Notes: generated by a model from the letters alone, not told the origin. Counted from the stretch's first letter, positions 34,721 through 43,119 are shown. The stretch: 64,000 bases of DNA from Actinoalloteichus hoggarensis (GCF_002234535.1 NZ_CP022521.1:4216001-4280000), one strand, 5' to 3'. Translations and numbers: made by a program.

Positions 34721-35352
34721 AGAAGTCAGTGCCGACTCTCGTCGTCCTCGTTCTCCTCGTCACCGGCTGCTCCGGCGACGGCGACCTCGCGGGGCTCAGT
34801 CTGCATTCGACCACTCCGACACCCTGCTTCGCAGGCGTTGAGAAGGCGTTGGCTCAGGTCGCGGACGAGCTGTTCGAGCAACGACGATCGGACGGCGATC
34901 TCGGGCCGATCGACCTGCCGGATGGCGGGAGCGAAGCACACTGTTCGGTCCGTTTCACCAGCGAGGCGCTGGGGACGCCGGGGACTCCCTGGAAGCGGAG
35001 CATCTCGGTGCGGTACTCGCTGGCCTCCCCCGCGATCGCCCCGTCGGATGCGGTGGGGCGGGCGCGCGACTCGTACCTGCGGCAGCTCGACACCGCACCG
35101 GAATCGGCGCGGCTTCGCCCGATCTCAGCGGGGGACGAGGGGGCGTCGTGGCACCAGGACGGGACGTTCGCGGGCGGGCATGCCGCGTTCGTCGACCGCA
35201 ATCTCGCCGTGAAGGTCCATGTGGAGGGTGGCGACAGCACGGACGAGGGTGACAGCGGCGTAGGGCCGATGTCGCCGGAGGACGCGCAGGACGACGCGAT
35301 ACGGATCGCCGAGTCGGTGGCCGAGAGTCTTCTCGAGACACGTCCGCGCTGA
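34717..35352 (+). CDS. Lipoprotein of the ESX-type cassette, copy 2
   Basis: 211 residues from GTG 34717, with GGAAGGTG upstream. The signal peptide 'KKSVPTLVVLVLLVTGCSG' has a lipobox. The mature region parallels copy 1: 'PCFAGVEKALAQVADELFEQ' with 'SCFDNVEDALEEFSGELYDQ', 'EAHCSVRFTSEAL' with 'LMNCYVIFFPDDL', 'SYLRQLDTAPE' with 'RYQRKLDAVPP', and 'VDRNLAVKVHVEGG' with 'RRHNLTLEVIVSG'. Two Cys residues are conserved in both mature parts and may form a disulfide. The two proteins are diverged, so the duplication is not recent. Its GC content is higher than that of copy 1. Confidence 0.8.
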   Translation: MKKSVPTLVVLVLLVTGCSGDGDLAGLSLHSTTPTPCFAGVEKALAQVADELFEQRRSDGDLGPIDLPDGGSEAHCSVRFTSEALGTPGTPWKRSISVRYSLASPAIAPSDAVGRARDSYLRQLDTAPESARLRPISAGDEGASWHQDGTFAGGHAAFVDRNLAVKVHVEGGDSTDEGDSGVGPMSPEDAQDDAIRIAESVAESLLETRPR

Positions 35353-35669
35353 CGGACGCACTTGCGCCGAGGTCGCGCAGACCGGCCGTCGGCGTCGTCG
35401 ACGGCCGCCTCGGTCGATCGGCGATGGAATCCACAGCCCGTCTCCGGCCTCGACCTGCCTCGCCGTCCGTTCCGTCAGTTCCGCCAGATCCGCCGATGCC
35501 GTCGTCCGAGGCGGCGCGGCGCGGCGGAGGATGAGAGCGGCGGTCCGGCCGGAGCGGTCGATCGACACGCTGGAAACCCTGCCGTGCCCGGCACTCGGGA
35601 GTCGCAGCCGGCGCACGGTGTCGACGCGATCGACGGCGACCGGCCGTGTCGACGCACTCAGGCGTCGGG
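35353..35669. other. Convergent intergenic region, nothing recognised
   Basis: 317 bases between the lipoprotein (rightward) and the TetR gene (leftward). The sequence is rich in TCGAC and CGGTC words but has no repeat, hairpin with T-tract, or supported gene. Confidence 0.5.
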
Positions 35670-36227
35670 TCATTCCGCCAGGAGTTCGGCCACCAGTCCG
35701 CGCACCCAGTCCGGCGGCGGCGGCTCGGCGGAGAAGAGGATGCGGTAGACCGTCGGGGCGACGACGCGATCGAGCACCGTGTCGACCGGCGGCACCGGCT
35801 CGCCTCTGGCCTCGGCACGCGCCAGGATGTGGTTGATCTGCTGCCGGTTGAACTCGGAGCAGCGGAACGAGTTGCCCTGCTCGCGGCGGGCGGCGAGCAC
35901 GTCGCGCAGGTAGTCCTGTCCCGGCGGTGAGGCCGTCTCCTCCAGGTACTGCTCGGCCCAGGTCATCAGGTCGGTGCGCAGTGTTCCGGTGTCGTCGGGC
36001 AGGGCGTCCGGTCGGAGGCGTTCGACGGCGACGTCGGACAGGAGCTGGTGCAGATCGCCCCAACGACGGTAGATCGTCGAGCTGGTCACGCCCGCCTGTG
36101 CGGCGATCATCGGCACGGTGAGTTCCTCGCGGCCGCGCAGGGCGAGCAGTTCCCGCACGGCGTCGTGCACGGAACGCTGCACCCTGGCGCTGCGTCCGCC
36201 CGGCCTGCTGCCCTCTCGCGTACTCAT
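35670..36227 (-). CDS. TetR-family regulator of the adjacent MFS exporter
   Basis: 185 residues from ATG 36227. The HTH is at about residues 35-65: 'LTVPMIAAQAGVTSSTIYRRWGDLHQLLSDVA'. The C-terminal helical domain ends 'PTVYRILFSAEPPPPDWVRGLVAELLAE', typical of the TetR_C_11 type. It is divergent from the MFS gene with a 90-base gap that holds two near-identical 23-base palindromes, so it very likely represses both itself and the exporter until a small ligand binds. Confidence 0.92.
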   Translation of the reverse strand: MSTREGSRPGGRSARVQRSVHDAVRELLALRGREELTVPMIAAQAGVTSSTIYRRWGDLHQLLSDVAVERLRPDALPDDTGTLRTDLMTWAEQYLEETASPPGQDYLRDVLAARREQGNSFRCSEFNRQQINHILARAEARGEPVPPVDTVLDRVVAPTVYRILFSAEPPPPDWVRGLVAELLAE

Positions 36228-36236
36228 CGCCCCAGA

Positions 36237-36259
36237 TTAACGCACAATGTTTGCGTTAA
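36237..36259. promoter_or_regulatory. TetR operator 1
   Basis: Perfect inverted arms TTAACGCA and TGCGTTAA around CAATGTT. It begins ten bases upstream of the TetR start codon. It shares the pattern TAAmGCACAATsTTTGCkTTA with operator 2, which supports recognition by the same dimer. Confidence 0.8.
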
Positions 36260-36283
36260 GCCGGGGCGATGGCCTAGCGTCCA

Positions 36284-36306
36284 CTAAAGCACAATCTTTG
36301 CTTTAG
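36284..36306. promoter_or_regulatory. TetR operator 2
   Basis: Perfect inverted arms CTAAAGCA and TGCTTTAG around CAATCTT. It ends twelve bases before the MFS ATG, overlapping where a transcript start or ribosome site would lie. Centre-to-centre distance to operator 1 is 47 bases. Confidence 0.8.
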
Positions 36307-36317
36307 CTGGGAGCCCG

Positions 36318-37511
36318 ATGACCACCGCCCTCGACCACCCGACCCCGCGCCGCGTGCTGCCGTCCGGCGGCGCGACCGCGCTCCAGGCCACGATCCTGAT
36401 CACGTTCCTGGCCGCGTCCAGCGCGCCCAGCCCCGTCTACGACCTCTACCGCGTGCACTGGGACCTCGCGGCGAGCACCCTCACCATCGTCTTCGCCGTG
36501 TACGCCCTGAGCCTGCTCGCCGCGCTGCTCGTGGCGGGCCGGGTCTCCGATCACCTCGGCAGGCGGCCCACCGTGTGGATCTCGCTCGGGCTGGTGTCGG
36601 CGTCGATGGTGGTCTTCCTCATCGCGGACGCGCCGGGCTGGCTGATCGTCGCCCGTGTCGTCCAGGGCCTGGCCACCGGCATCGCCACCGCCGCGCTGAC
36701 CGCGGGCGTGCTCGACACCACGCGGACCAGGGGCGGGGTGGTCAACAGCGTCGCTCCGATCATCGGGATGGCATTCGGCGCGCTCGGGTCGAGCCTGCTG
36801 GTGCAGGCGGCGCCCGCCCCGATGCGGCTGGTCTTCCTCGTGCTGCTGATCCTGTTCGTCCTTCAGGCGGTCGCCCTGATCTGGCTTCCGGAGACCTCGC
36901 TACGCCGGCCGGGAGCGCTGCGTTCGCTGCGGCCCCGAATCCGGCTGCCCGCCGCGACCCGGCCGGTGCTGCCCGTCGTCGTCCCGATCTCGATCGCGGC
37001 GTGGGCGCTGGGCGGCTTCCACCTCTCGCTCGGACCGTCGCTCGCCCAGACCGTGACGGGCTCCGACTCGGCGTTACCGGGCGGGCTGCTGGTCTTCGCG
37101 CTCACCGCCGCGGGCGCGGGCTCGGTGCTGCTGCTCGCCTCGATCTCCCCGCACCGCGCCGTGGTCGTCGGCGCCGCCGCGTTGGCCGTCGGCGTCCTGC
37201 TCACCCTGCTCTCGGTGTACGGCGGGCAGTCTTGGCTGTTCTACCTCGCCTCGATCACGGCCGGAGTCGGCTTCGGCACGGGTTTCCAGGGTGCGCTGCG
37301 GATGCTCGTCCCGCTCGCGTCGCCGCAGGAGCGGACGGGGCTGATGTCGACGTTCTACATCGTCTGCTACCTCGGCAACTCCGTTCCCACGATCCTCGCC
37401 GGCGTCCTCGCCGACTCCCAGGGCGTCGTCACCGCCGCCGCCGTGCACGGCGCGGCGCTGATCGGGCTCGCGGCGCTCACGCTGATGGGCGCGCTGCGGA
37501 CTCGCGCCTGA
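36318..37511 (+). CDS. MFS transporter (drug/metabolite exporter type)
   Basis: 397 residues from ATG 36318. About twelve hydrophobic segments are visible, beginning 'ALQATILITFLAASSAPSPVYDLYRVHWDL'. The loop 2-3 signature 'GRVSDHLGRRPTVWISL' matches the MFS GxxxDxxGRR motif. A second half starts near 'LPVVVPISIAAWALGGFHLSLGPSLA'. It likely exports a small molecule by proton antiport across the plasma membrane. Control by the divergent TetR gene through the two palindromes is strongly suggested, and the substrate is probably the TetR ligand. Confidence 0.9.
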   Translation: MTTALDHPTPRRVLPSGGATALQATILITFLAASSAPSPVYDLYRVHWDLAASTLTIVFAVYALSLLAALLVAGRVSDHLGRRPTVWISLGLVSASMVVFLIADAPGWLIVARVVQGLATGIATAALTAGVLDTTRTRGGVVNSVAPIIGMAFGALGSSLLVQAAPAPMRLVFLVLLILFVLQAVALIWLPETSLRRPGALRSLRPRIRLPAATRPVLPVVVPISIAAWALGGFHLSLGPSLAQTVTGSDSALPGGLLVFALTAAGAGSVLLLASISPHRAVVVGAAALAVGVLLTLLSVYGGQSWLFYLASITAGVGFGTGFQGALRMLVPLASPQERTGLMSTFYIVCYLGNSVPTILAGVLADSQGVVTAAAVHGAALIGLAALTLMGALRTRA

Positions 37512-37673
37512 CCGCTCGACACCCCTTGCCGATCCCGCCGTGCGCCGTCGTCGGCGCCGCCCGCTCGACCGGGCGGCCGCCGCGGCACGGCGGGCCCGCG
37601 TCCACCGAAGGACCGAACCCGTCGCCCGGCCCGCCTCGCCGAGCGGCGACCGTGAAGGAGAGATCGATCCTCG

Positions 37674-37874
37674 ATGACTCACCCGTACACGACCGACGAC
37701 GTCGCGCGTCTGGCCCGCGGCGTCGGACTGGAGATGCCGCCGGAACGGCTGCCGTCGGTGACCGCGACGCTCAACGCGATCCGGCTCTCGCTGGCGCCGC
37801 TCGACGCCCTCGACGCCCAGCTGGACGACACCGTGCCCGCGACGACCTTCGACCTCGGGAGCACCCGGCGATGA
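37674..37874 (+). CDS. AtzG-like small amidase partner (DUF4089)
   Basis: 66 residues from ATG 37674, with GGAGAG upstream. 'DVARLARGVGLEMPPERLPSVTATLNAIRLSLAPLDALDAQLDDTVPATTFDL' resembles GatC and AtzG: a small helical subunit that wraps round an amidase. The stop overlaps the amidase start (ATGA at 37871-37874), a strong sign of a stoichiometric complex. The family is known from 1-carboxybiuret hydrolase (AtzE/AtzG); the substrate here is not shown. Confidence 0.8.
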   Translation: MTHPYTTDDVARLARGVGLEMPPERLPSVTATLNAIRLSLAPLDALDAQLDDTVPATTFDLGSTRR

Positions 37875-39265
37875 CCCAGCCCTACGAGCTGTCCCTCACC
37901 GAGGCCGCCCAGGCGATCGCCGCGGGCATCCTGTCGCCGACCGATCTCGTCGAGTCCGTGGCGCGCAGACTCCACGACGTCGAGGAACGAGTCACCGCGT
38001 ATGCGACGGTGACGACGACGACGGCACTCGCCCAGGCCGCCCAGGCGTCTTCGGAGATCGCCGCTTCGGGCCCGCGTGGCCCGTTACACGGCATCCCGAT
38101 GGGCATCAAGGACCTGATCGACGTCGCGGGCGTGCCCACCTCGGCGGGTTCTCAGGTCCGCGCGGGCCGCGTCCCCGCCGTCGACGCCTCGGTGACGACG
38201 TCGTTACGTCGGGCGGGCGGCGTGCTGCTCGGCAAGACGCACACCCATGAGTTCGCCTTCGGCGTGACCACTCCGCGGACCCGTAATCCCTGGGCGTTCG
38301 ATCGGGTGGCCGGTGGGTCCAGCGGCGGCTCCGCCGTCGCGGTGGCCGCGGGGTCGGCGACGGCGGCGCTCGGCACCGACACCGGCGGCTCCATCCGGAT
38401 TCCGGCCGCTCTGTGCGGCGTCGTGGGTCTGAAGCCGACCTTCGGGCTGGTGTCCACCCACGGGGTGACCCCGCTGGCCTGGTCGATGGACCACGTCGGA
38501 CCCATCACCCGCACCGTCGCCGACGCCGCCGCGATGCTGGACGCCGTGGCCGGGCACGATCCCCGTGATCCGGCGAGCCTGGCCGTCGCGGCGGAGAACC
38601 GGCGTCGGCTGTCGGGACACGAGCTGACCGGGCTGCGCGTCGGCGTGCCCCGTGACTTCTTCTTCGATCACGTGGACGTCGAGGTCGAGCACGCGGTGCG
38701 GGCCGCCGTCGCGACGCTCGCCGAGCTGGGCGCCACGCTGGTGGAGGTCGCGATCCCGATGGGCGAGTACCTGCGTGCCGTCCATTCCGGCCTGCTCTTC
38801 ACCGAGGCCGCCGCCTACCACCGGCATCTGCTGCGCACCCGCGCCGAGCACTACGGCGACGACGTGCGCACCGTGCTGGAGGCGGGCGAGCTGCTCTCGG
38901 CCACCGACCATCTGCGGGCGCAGCGGGCCAGACGGCTCCTCCGGCAGCGGTGGGCGTCGCTGTTCGAGTCGGTGGACGTCCTGGCCGCGCCGACCGTCCC
39001 GGTCACGGCCGTGGAGACCGGCCGGTCGGAGCTGCGCTGGGCCGACGGGACCCGCGAGTCGGTGACCGACGCCTACGTCCGGCTCGCCGCTCCCGCGAAC
39101 CTGACCGGCGGCCCCGCGTTGAGCGTGCCCGTCGGCTTCGACGCCGCAGGCCTGCCGATCGGGATGCAGCTCATCGGACGGCCGCTCGACGAGGCGACGC
39201 TCGTTCAGGTCGGCGGCGCCTACGAGTACGCCAGGGGGAAGGCCGGACTGCCGGCGCCGTGCTGA
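37871..39265 (+). CDS. Amidase-signature enzyme (AtzE/GatA-like)
   Basis: 464 residues from ATG 37871. The Ser-cisSer-Lys triad is in place: Lys in 'GIPMGIKDLIDVAG', the first Ser in 'AGGSSGGSAVAVAAG' and the nucleophile in 'GTDTGGSIRIPAALCGVVGLKP'. Additional family features are 'SMDHVGPITRTVADAAAML' and the C-terminal 'GLPIGMQLIGRPLDE'. It hydrolyses an amide bond, releasing ammonia. With its AtzG-like partner it may act on a carboxybiuret, allophanate-like or other small amide. It follows the MFS gene by 162 bases, so a link with that transporter is possible but not proven. Confidence 0.9.
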   Translation: MTQPYELSLTEAAQAIAAGILSPTDLVESVARRLHDVEERVTAYATVTTTTALAQAAQASSEIAASGPRGPLHGIPMGIKDLIDVAGVPTSAGSQVRAGRVPAVDASVTTSLRRAGGVLLGKTHTHEFAFGVTTPRTRNPWAFDRVAGGSSGGSAVAVAAGSATAALGTDTGGSIRIPAALCGVVGLKPTFGLVSTHGVTPLAWSMDHVGPITRTVADAAAMLDAVAGHDPRDPASLAVAAENRRRLSGHELTGLRVGVPRDFFFDHVDVEVEHAVRAAVATLAELGATLVEVAIPMGEYLRAVHSGLLFTEAAAYHRHLLRTRAEHYGDDVRTVLEAGELLSATDHLRAQRARRLLRQRWASLFESVDVLAAPTVPVTAVETGRSELRWADGTRESVTDAYVRLAAPANLTGGPALSVPVGFDAAGLPIGMQLIGRPLDEATLVQVGGAYEYARGKAGLPAPC

Positions 39266-39739
39266 GCCGGGTCGCGCAGGCCCGGTGCGGATCACCGACC
39301 AGGCGCGGCCCGGTGACCGGTCGGCCTCGGGACGCACCGTGCCGGGAGACGGGACGCGCGCTCCGACCCCACCACACCCGAGGAGGTCGGCTCGTCCTCC
39401 CTCTGGTGATCGGCCGGTACAGAGTCCCACTCGGGCGGGCACTGCCGCGCCGAGCACCCCCGCGCGGATTCCCGAGACCCGTCATCCTGATCGGACGGAC
39501 AGGGCCGGGGCGTCCGACGTCGAAGCCGCTTCCGCTCGGCTGTGCCGCTCCCGCCGGCCCGCTGCTCTCGCCGCGGCCGAGTCCCGGCACAGGGGCTCGG
39601 ACCAGGGACTCGGCGAGTGTGCGGGCCTGCGGCTCTCCCGGGCAGGCGGCGGACGCCCTTCCCTGGCGTGCCGAGGAACGACGGCGGCCTGGTGCCCGGT
39701 GATCCTTCGAGGAGCCCCCGGCCGGTCCGCAGGCGGACG
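39266..39739. other. Convergent intergenic region, nothing recognised
   Basis: 474 bases between the amidase (rightward) and the MarR gene (leftward), the longest gap without a gene in this part. Open frames on both strands are Arg/Pro/Ser-rich noise. No repeat or clear terminator hairpin with a T-run was found. Confidence 0.5.
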
Positions 39740-40213
39740 TCACTGCTCTTCCGCGGTGCCGGTTCGTCGATCGTGGTGGTCCGACAGTCTGGAGAGCAGC
39801 TCGGTCAGCCGCCGCCGCTCCTCGGCGGACAGCGGGGCCAGCAGGTGGTCCTGGGTCTCGGCCAGCCGCTTCTCCAGGCGGCGCAGCTGCCGTCTGCCCG
39901 CGGCGGTCAGCGAGACGATGTTGCGTCGCCGATCGGACGGGTCCGCGGCGCGCTCCACCTGGTCGCGATCGACGAGTTCGTTGATCGTGGCGACCATGTC
40001 GCTGAGGTGGATGCCGCTCCGGCGGCCGAGCTCGGCCTGACTCGCCGGGCCGCGATCCGCCAGCGTCGCCAGCAGGCGGTAGTGGTAGCCGCGACCGTCG
40101 ACCGACGAGAAGCCGTCGGTCACCAGCCGATGCGCATGGCCCGCGGCCCGGTTGAGCAGCCAGCTCGGCAGCCTCTCCCACCGACCGGGCGTCTCCTCTG
40201 GCGGGTTCGTCAT
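39740..40213 (-). CDS. MarR-family regulator
   Basis: 157 residues from ATG 40213. Winged HTH: 'YHYRLLATLADRGPASQAELGRRSGIHLSDMVATINELVDRDQVERAADPSDRRRNIVSLTAAGRRQL', with the DxRR wing characteristic of the family. The C-terminal dimer helix ends 'LLSRLSDHHDRRTG'. Divergent from the epoxide hydrolase gene; two matching 17-base palindromic sites in the 113-base gap are likely its operators. It probably responds to an aromatic or otherwise reactive small molecule. Confidence 0.92.
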   Translation of the reverse strand: MTNPPEETPGRWERLPSWLLNRAAGHAHRLVTDGFSSVDGRGYHYRLLATLADRGPASQAELGRRSGIHLSDMVATINELVDRDQVERAADPSDRRRNIVSLTAAGRRQLRRLEKRLAETQDHLLAPLSAEERRRLTELLSRLSDHHDRRTGTAEEQ

Positions 40214-40231
40214 GCGGAAAGTCTAACGAAT

Positions 40232-40248
40232 CGTTGGTACGACTAACG
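40232..40248. promoter_or_regulatory. MarR operator 1 (imperfect)
   Basis: CGTTGGTACGACTAACG matches the core of operator 2 at 14 of 17 positions. It lies 19 bases upstream of the MarR start codon. The centre is 42 bases from that of operator 2, four DNA turns, so two dimers could sit on one face of the helix. Confidence 0.65.
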
Positions 40249-40271
40249 ACTGTGCTACCGTTCGCCACGCC

Positions 40272-40292
40272 AACGTTAGTCGGACTAACGTT
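40272..40292. promoter_or_regulatory. MarR operator 2 (perfect palindrome)
   Basis: Arms AACGTTAGTC and GACTAACGTT are exact reverse complements around a single G. It lies 35 bases before the epoxide hydrolase ATG, where it would block transcription. Confidence 0.75.
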
Positions 40293-40326
40293 CGAGATCC
40301 GAATCAGCTCTACCAGGACGGAGACC

Positions 40327-41433
40327 ATGATCACGCCGTTTCGCATCGACGTCCCTCAGACCGACCTCGACGATCTGATCGACCGGCTCGCCCGCACCCG
40401 CTGGCCCAACGAGGTCGCCGACGCGGGCTGGGACCACGGCTTCCCGTTAGCGCGACTGAAGGAGCTCGCCGAGTACTGGCGCACCGAATACGACTGGCGC
40501 GAGCACGAGGCGGCACTCAACGAACTTCCGCACTTCATCACCGAGATCGAGGGCCAGCGGCTTCACTTCGTCCACGTCCGGTCATCGAGGCCGGACGCGC
40601 TCGCGCTGATCCTGACCCACGGGTGGCCCGGCTCGTTCCTGGAGTTCCTGGCCGTGATCGAGCCGCTGTCCCGCGACTTCCACCTGGTGATCCCCTCCAT
40701 CCCGGGCTTCGGCTTCTCCGGGCCGACGCACGAACGCGGCTGGGACGCCGTCCGGATCGCGCGGGCCTGGGCCGAGCTGATGCACCGCCTCGGTTACGAG
40801 CGCTACGGCGCGCAGGGTGGCGACTACGGCTCCGGCATCTCGATGGCGCTGGGCGCGGCGGCGCCCCGGCAGGTCGTCGGCGTGCACGTCAACTACCTGC
40901 CGACCCCGCCGGTCGCCGGTGCCGAGGTGCAGCTGTCCACGACCGACGAGGCCCGGCTGGACACGGTGAGGCACCTGATGGCGAACCGGCCTCCCTATCA
41001 GGCGCTCCAGGCCCACACCCCGCAGACCATCGGCTACGCGCTGACCGACTCGCCGGTCGCCCAGCTGGTGTGGATCGCCGAGCGTTTCGCGCAGTGGACG
41101 GACCCCCGCACGCCGATCGACGACGAGCGGATGCTCACCGACATCTCGCTGTACTGGCTGACCGCCACCGCGGCCTCCGCTGCGCGGCTGAGCCACGAGA
41201 CTCCCCGGCGAACCGAGCCGTGCCCGGTGCCGGTCGGCGTGGCGGTGTTCGCGCACGACATCACACTGTCGGTGCGACCGTTGGCCGAGCGGCTGTACGA
41301 CATCAGGCACTGGTCGGAGTTCGAGCGCGGCGGCCACTTCGCCGCGATGGAGGTGCCGGAGCTGTTCGCCGAGGACGTCCGGGAGTTCTTCCACGCCCGC
41401 GTCGAGGACGAGAGGCGGGGCGGCGCTCGCTGA
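40327..41433 (+). CDS. Epoxide hydrolase (EHN-domain alpha/beta hydrolase)
   Basis: 368 residues from ATG 40327. The N-terminal EHN domain (1-110) includes 'FRIDVPQTDLDDLIDRLARTRWP' and 'WREHEAALNELPHFITEIEGQRLHFVHVRS'. 'LILTHGWPGSFLEF' is the HGWP oxyanion motif, and the nucleophile Asp is in 'YGAQGGDYGSGISMALG'. The C-terminal His is in 'SEFERGGHFAAMEVPELFAEDV'. It opens epoxides to diols in the cytoplasm. The divergent MarR regulator with two operators suggests induction by the substrate or a related electrophile. Confidence 0.92.
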   Translation: MITPFRIDVPQTDLDDLIDRLARTRWPNEVADAGWDHGFPLARLKELAEYWRTEYDWREHEAALNELPHFITEIEGQRLHFVHVRSSRPDALALILTHGWPGSFLEFLAVIEPLSRDFHLVIPSIPGFGFSGPTHERGWDAVRIARAWAELMHRLGYERYGAQGGDYGSGISMALGAAAPRQVVGVHVNYLPTPPVAGAEVQLSTTDEARLDTVRHLMANRPPYQALQAHTPQTIGYALTDSPVAQLVWIAERFAQWTDPRTPIDDERMLTDISLYWLTATAASAARLSHETPRRTEPCPVPVGVAVFAHDITLSVRPLAERLYDIRHWSEFERGGHFAAMEVPELFAEDVREFFHARVEDERRGGAR

Positions 41434-41684
41434 GAGTCGCGGTCGCCTGCGCGGCCCCGCCGACCGGACGACGGCGACGTCGAGGCCCGCCTCATCGAGC
41501 CGAGACGGGAGCCCGCCCGCCCCGCCGTCGCAGGTCTGCGACGCATCGCACCGAGGCCTCGCGGAAACCCGGCGGTGGACCGGTGGCGTCGTGTCGACGG
41601 GGTCCCGACGCGACGACCCCACGGCCGTCCGCCGGATCGGATTCGCCGAGGCCGCGCGGTCGGCCCGCGGGGCGGGCCGGGCGC

Positions 41685-42077
41685 TCAGCCCGCGTGGTCC
41701 TCGGTCGCCCATTCGACGAACTCGACGGAGATCCCGTTGGGGTCGGTCACCATGAAGAGACGTTCGCCCCACGGCTCCTGCCGCAGCGGGAGGGTGATCT
41801 CGACGCCCTCGGACCTCAGTCGTTCCTGCTCGCCCGCGAGGTCGTCGACGACGAACGCGACGATCGTCCCGGCGGCGCGCCGCTGACGCAGCGACTCCGG
41901 CAGCACCTCGATCCCGCGTCGGAGGAACACCAGGTCGACGGCGGCGTCCTGACGTGTGAGGGAGACGAAGCCGTCGGCGGACATCGCCGTGGTGTAGCCG
42001 AGGTGGCGGCGGAAGAAGTCGCCGGACGCGGCGACGTCCTCGACGGTGAAGGAGACGGTGGTGGCGGAGATCTGCAC
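41685..42077 (-). CDS. VOC-family (glyoxalase/bleomycin-resistance-like) protein
   Basis: 130 residues from GTG 42077 (QISATTVSFTVEDVAASGDFFRRHLGY). Two beta-alpha-beta-beta-beta modules are visible, with the second containing 'IVAFVVDDLAGEQERLRSEGVEITLPLRQEPWGERLFMVTDPNGISVEFVEWA'. The metal ligands typical of glyoxalases (His/Glu) are only partly evident, so it may be a binding or resistance protein. It is divergent from the TetR gene at 42198, with a periodic GTAC element between them, so that regulator probably controls it. Confidence 0.88.
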   Translation of the reverse strand: MQISATTVSFTVEDVAASGDFFRRHLGYTTAMSADGFVSLTRQDAAVDLVFLRRGIEVLPESLRQRRAAGTIVAFVVDDLAGEQERLRSEGVEITLPLRQEPWGERLFMVTDPNGISVEFVEWATEDHAG

Positions 42078-42146
42078 GGCTGCTCCCGAGTTCGTTCGCG
42101 GATCGTGGTCCCAGCGCCACCTTGTCGACGCCACGACGACCACTCC

Positions 42147-42171
42147 GTACAACGTACAGCATACTTCGTAC
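42147..42171. promoter_or_regulatory. Phased GTAC element, putative TetR operator
   Basis: GTAC, GTAC, ATAC and GTAC begin at 42147, 42154, 42161 and 42168, exactly seven bases apart, and the outer ends form CCGTAC/GTACGG. The element sits in the 120-base gap between the divergent VOC and TetR genes, overlapping likely promoter positions of both. Confidence 0.55.
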
Positions 42172-42197
42172 GGCGTTTGCCGTGAGAGGATCGTGCC

Positions 42198-42962
42198 ATG
42201 GCCGAAGAGCGCAGCGGCACGACCGATCCAGCCCGGACGCTGGCACTGCTCTGGCGGGAGCCGACCACCGGACGTCCGAGTCGGGGACCGCGCCAGGGAT
42301 TGACGGTCGACGCCGTGGTCGACACCGGGATCGCCCTCGCCGACGGCGCAGGCCTGGAGGCGCTGACGATGCGTCGCGTCGCCCAGTCCCTCGGCGTCGC
42401 GCCGATGTCGCTCTACACCTACGTCCGAGGTAAGGCCGAACTGCTCGACCTGATGCTCGACGCCGTCTATCTCGCGATGCCCAGGCCCGACCACGGCGAC
42501 CGATCGTGGCGGGAGCGGGTGACGACCGTGGCCGAGGACAACCGTGCCCTGCTCACCCGGCACCCCTGGGTCACCGCCGCCTCCACGACCCGACCCGTGC
42601 TCGGCCCCGGGCAGATGGCGAAGTACGAGCACGAACTGCTGGCCTTCGAGGGCATCGGCCTGACCGACGTCGAGATGGACGCCGCACTGACGTATCTGCT
42701 GGGCTTCGTGCACAACGTGGCGCGGCTGGCCGTCGATCGGGAAGTCGCGGCACGCGACTCCGCCATGAACGACGAGCAGTGGTGGGCGGCCAACGGACCG
42801 CTGTTGGCGAAGGTGCTCGACCCGAGCCGCTTCCCGACGGCGACACGGGTCGGCACCGCCGCGGGCGAGGAGCACCAGGCGGCGGCCGATCCCGACCACG
42901 CCTACGAGTTCGGCCTGCGGCGTGTGCTCGACGGCTTCGCGGCGTTGCTCGCCGATCGGTGA
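42198..42962 (+). CDS. TetR-family regulator (TetR_C type)
   Basis: 254 residues from ATG 42198, with GAGAGGA upstream. A ~28-residue extension precedes the HTH: 'LTVDAVVDTGIALADGAGLEALTMRRVAQSLGVAPMSLYTYVRGKAELLDLMLDAVY'. This MSLYTYV form is typical of TetR proteins with the tetracycline-repressor-like C-terminal domain, seen here as 'YLLGFVHNVARLAVDREVA' and 'YEFGLRRVLDGFAALL'. It likely represses itself and the divergent VOC gene. Confidence 0.92.
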   Translation: MAEERSGTTDPARTLALLWREPTTGRPSRGPRQGLTVDAVVDTGIALADGAGLEALTMRRVAQSLGVAPMSLYTYVRGKAELLDLMLDAVYLAMPRPDHGDRSWRERVTTVAEDNRALLTRHPWVTAASTTRPVLGPGQMAKYEHELLAFEGIGLTDVEMDAALTYLLGFVHNVARLAVDREVAARDSAMNDEQWWAANGPLLAKVLDPSRFPTATRVGTAAGEEHQAAADPDHAYEFGLRRVLDGFAALLADR

Positions 42963-43119
42963 CGCCCGCGGGCCGACTGGTCGATTCCCGGCCGCGATCG
43001 CGATCCGGCGGCAGAGAGGCGACAGCCTTCGCGCGCAGAACTCGTGCCACGATGTGACGGCGCGAGGACGGATCGTGTCGGACGGCGCCGCGGCGGCGTC
43101 GGCGGGAGGGGCGACGAGT

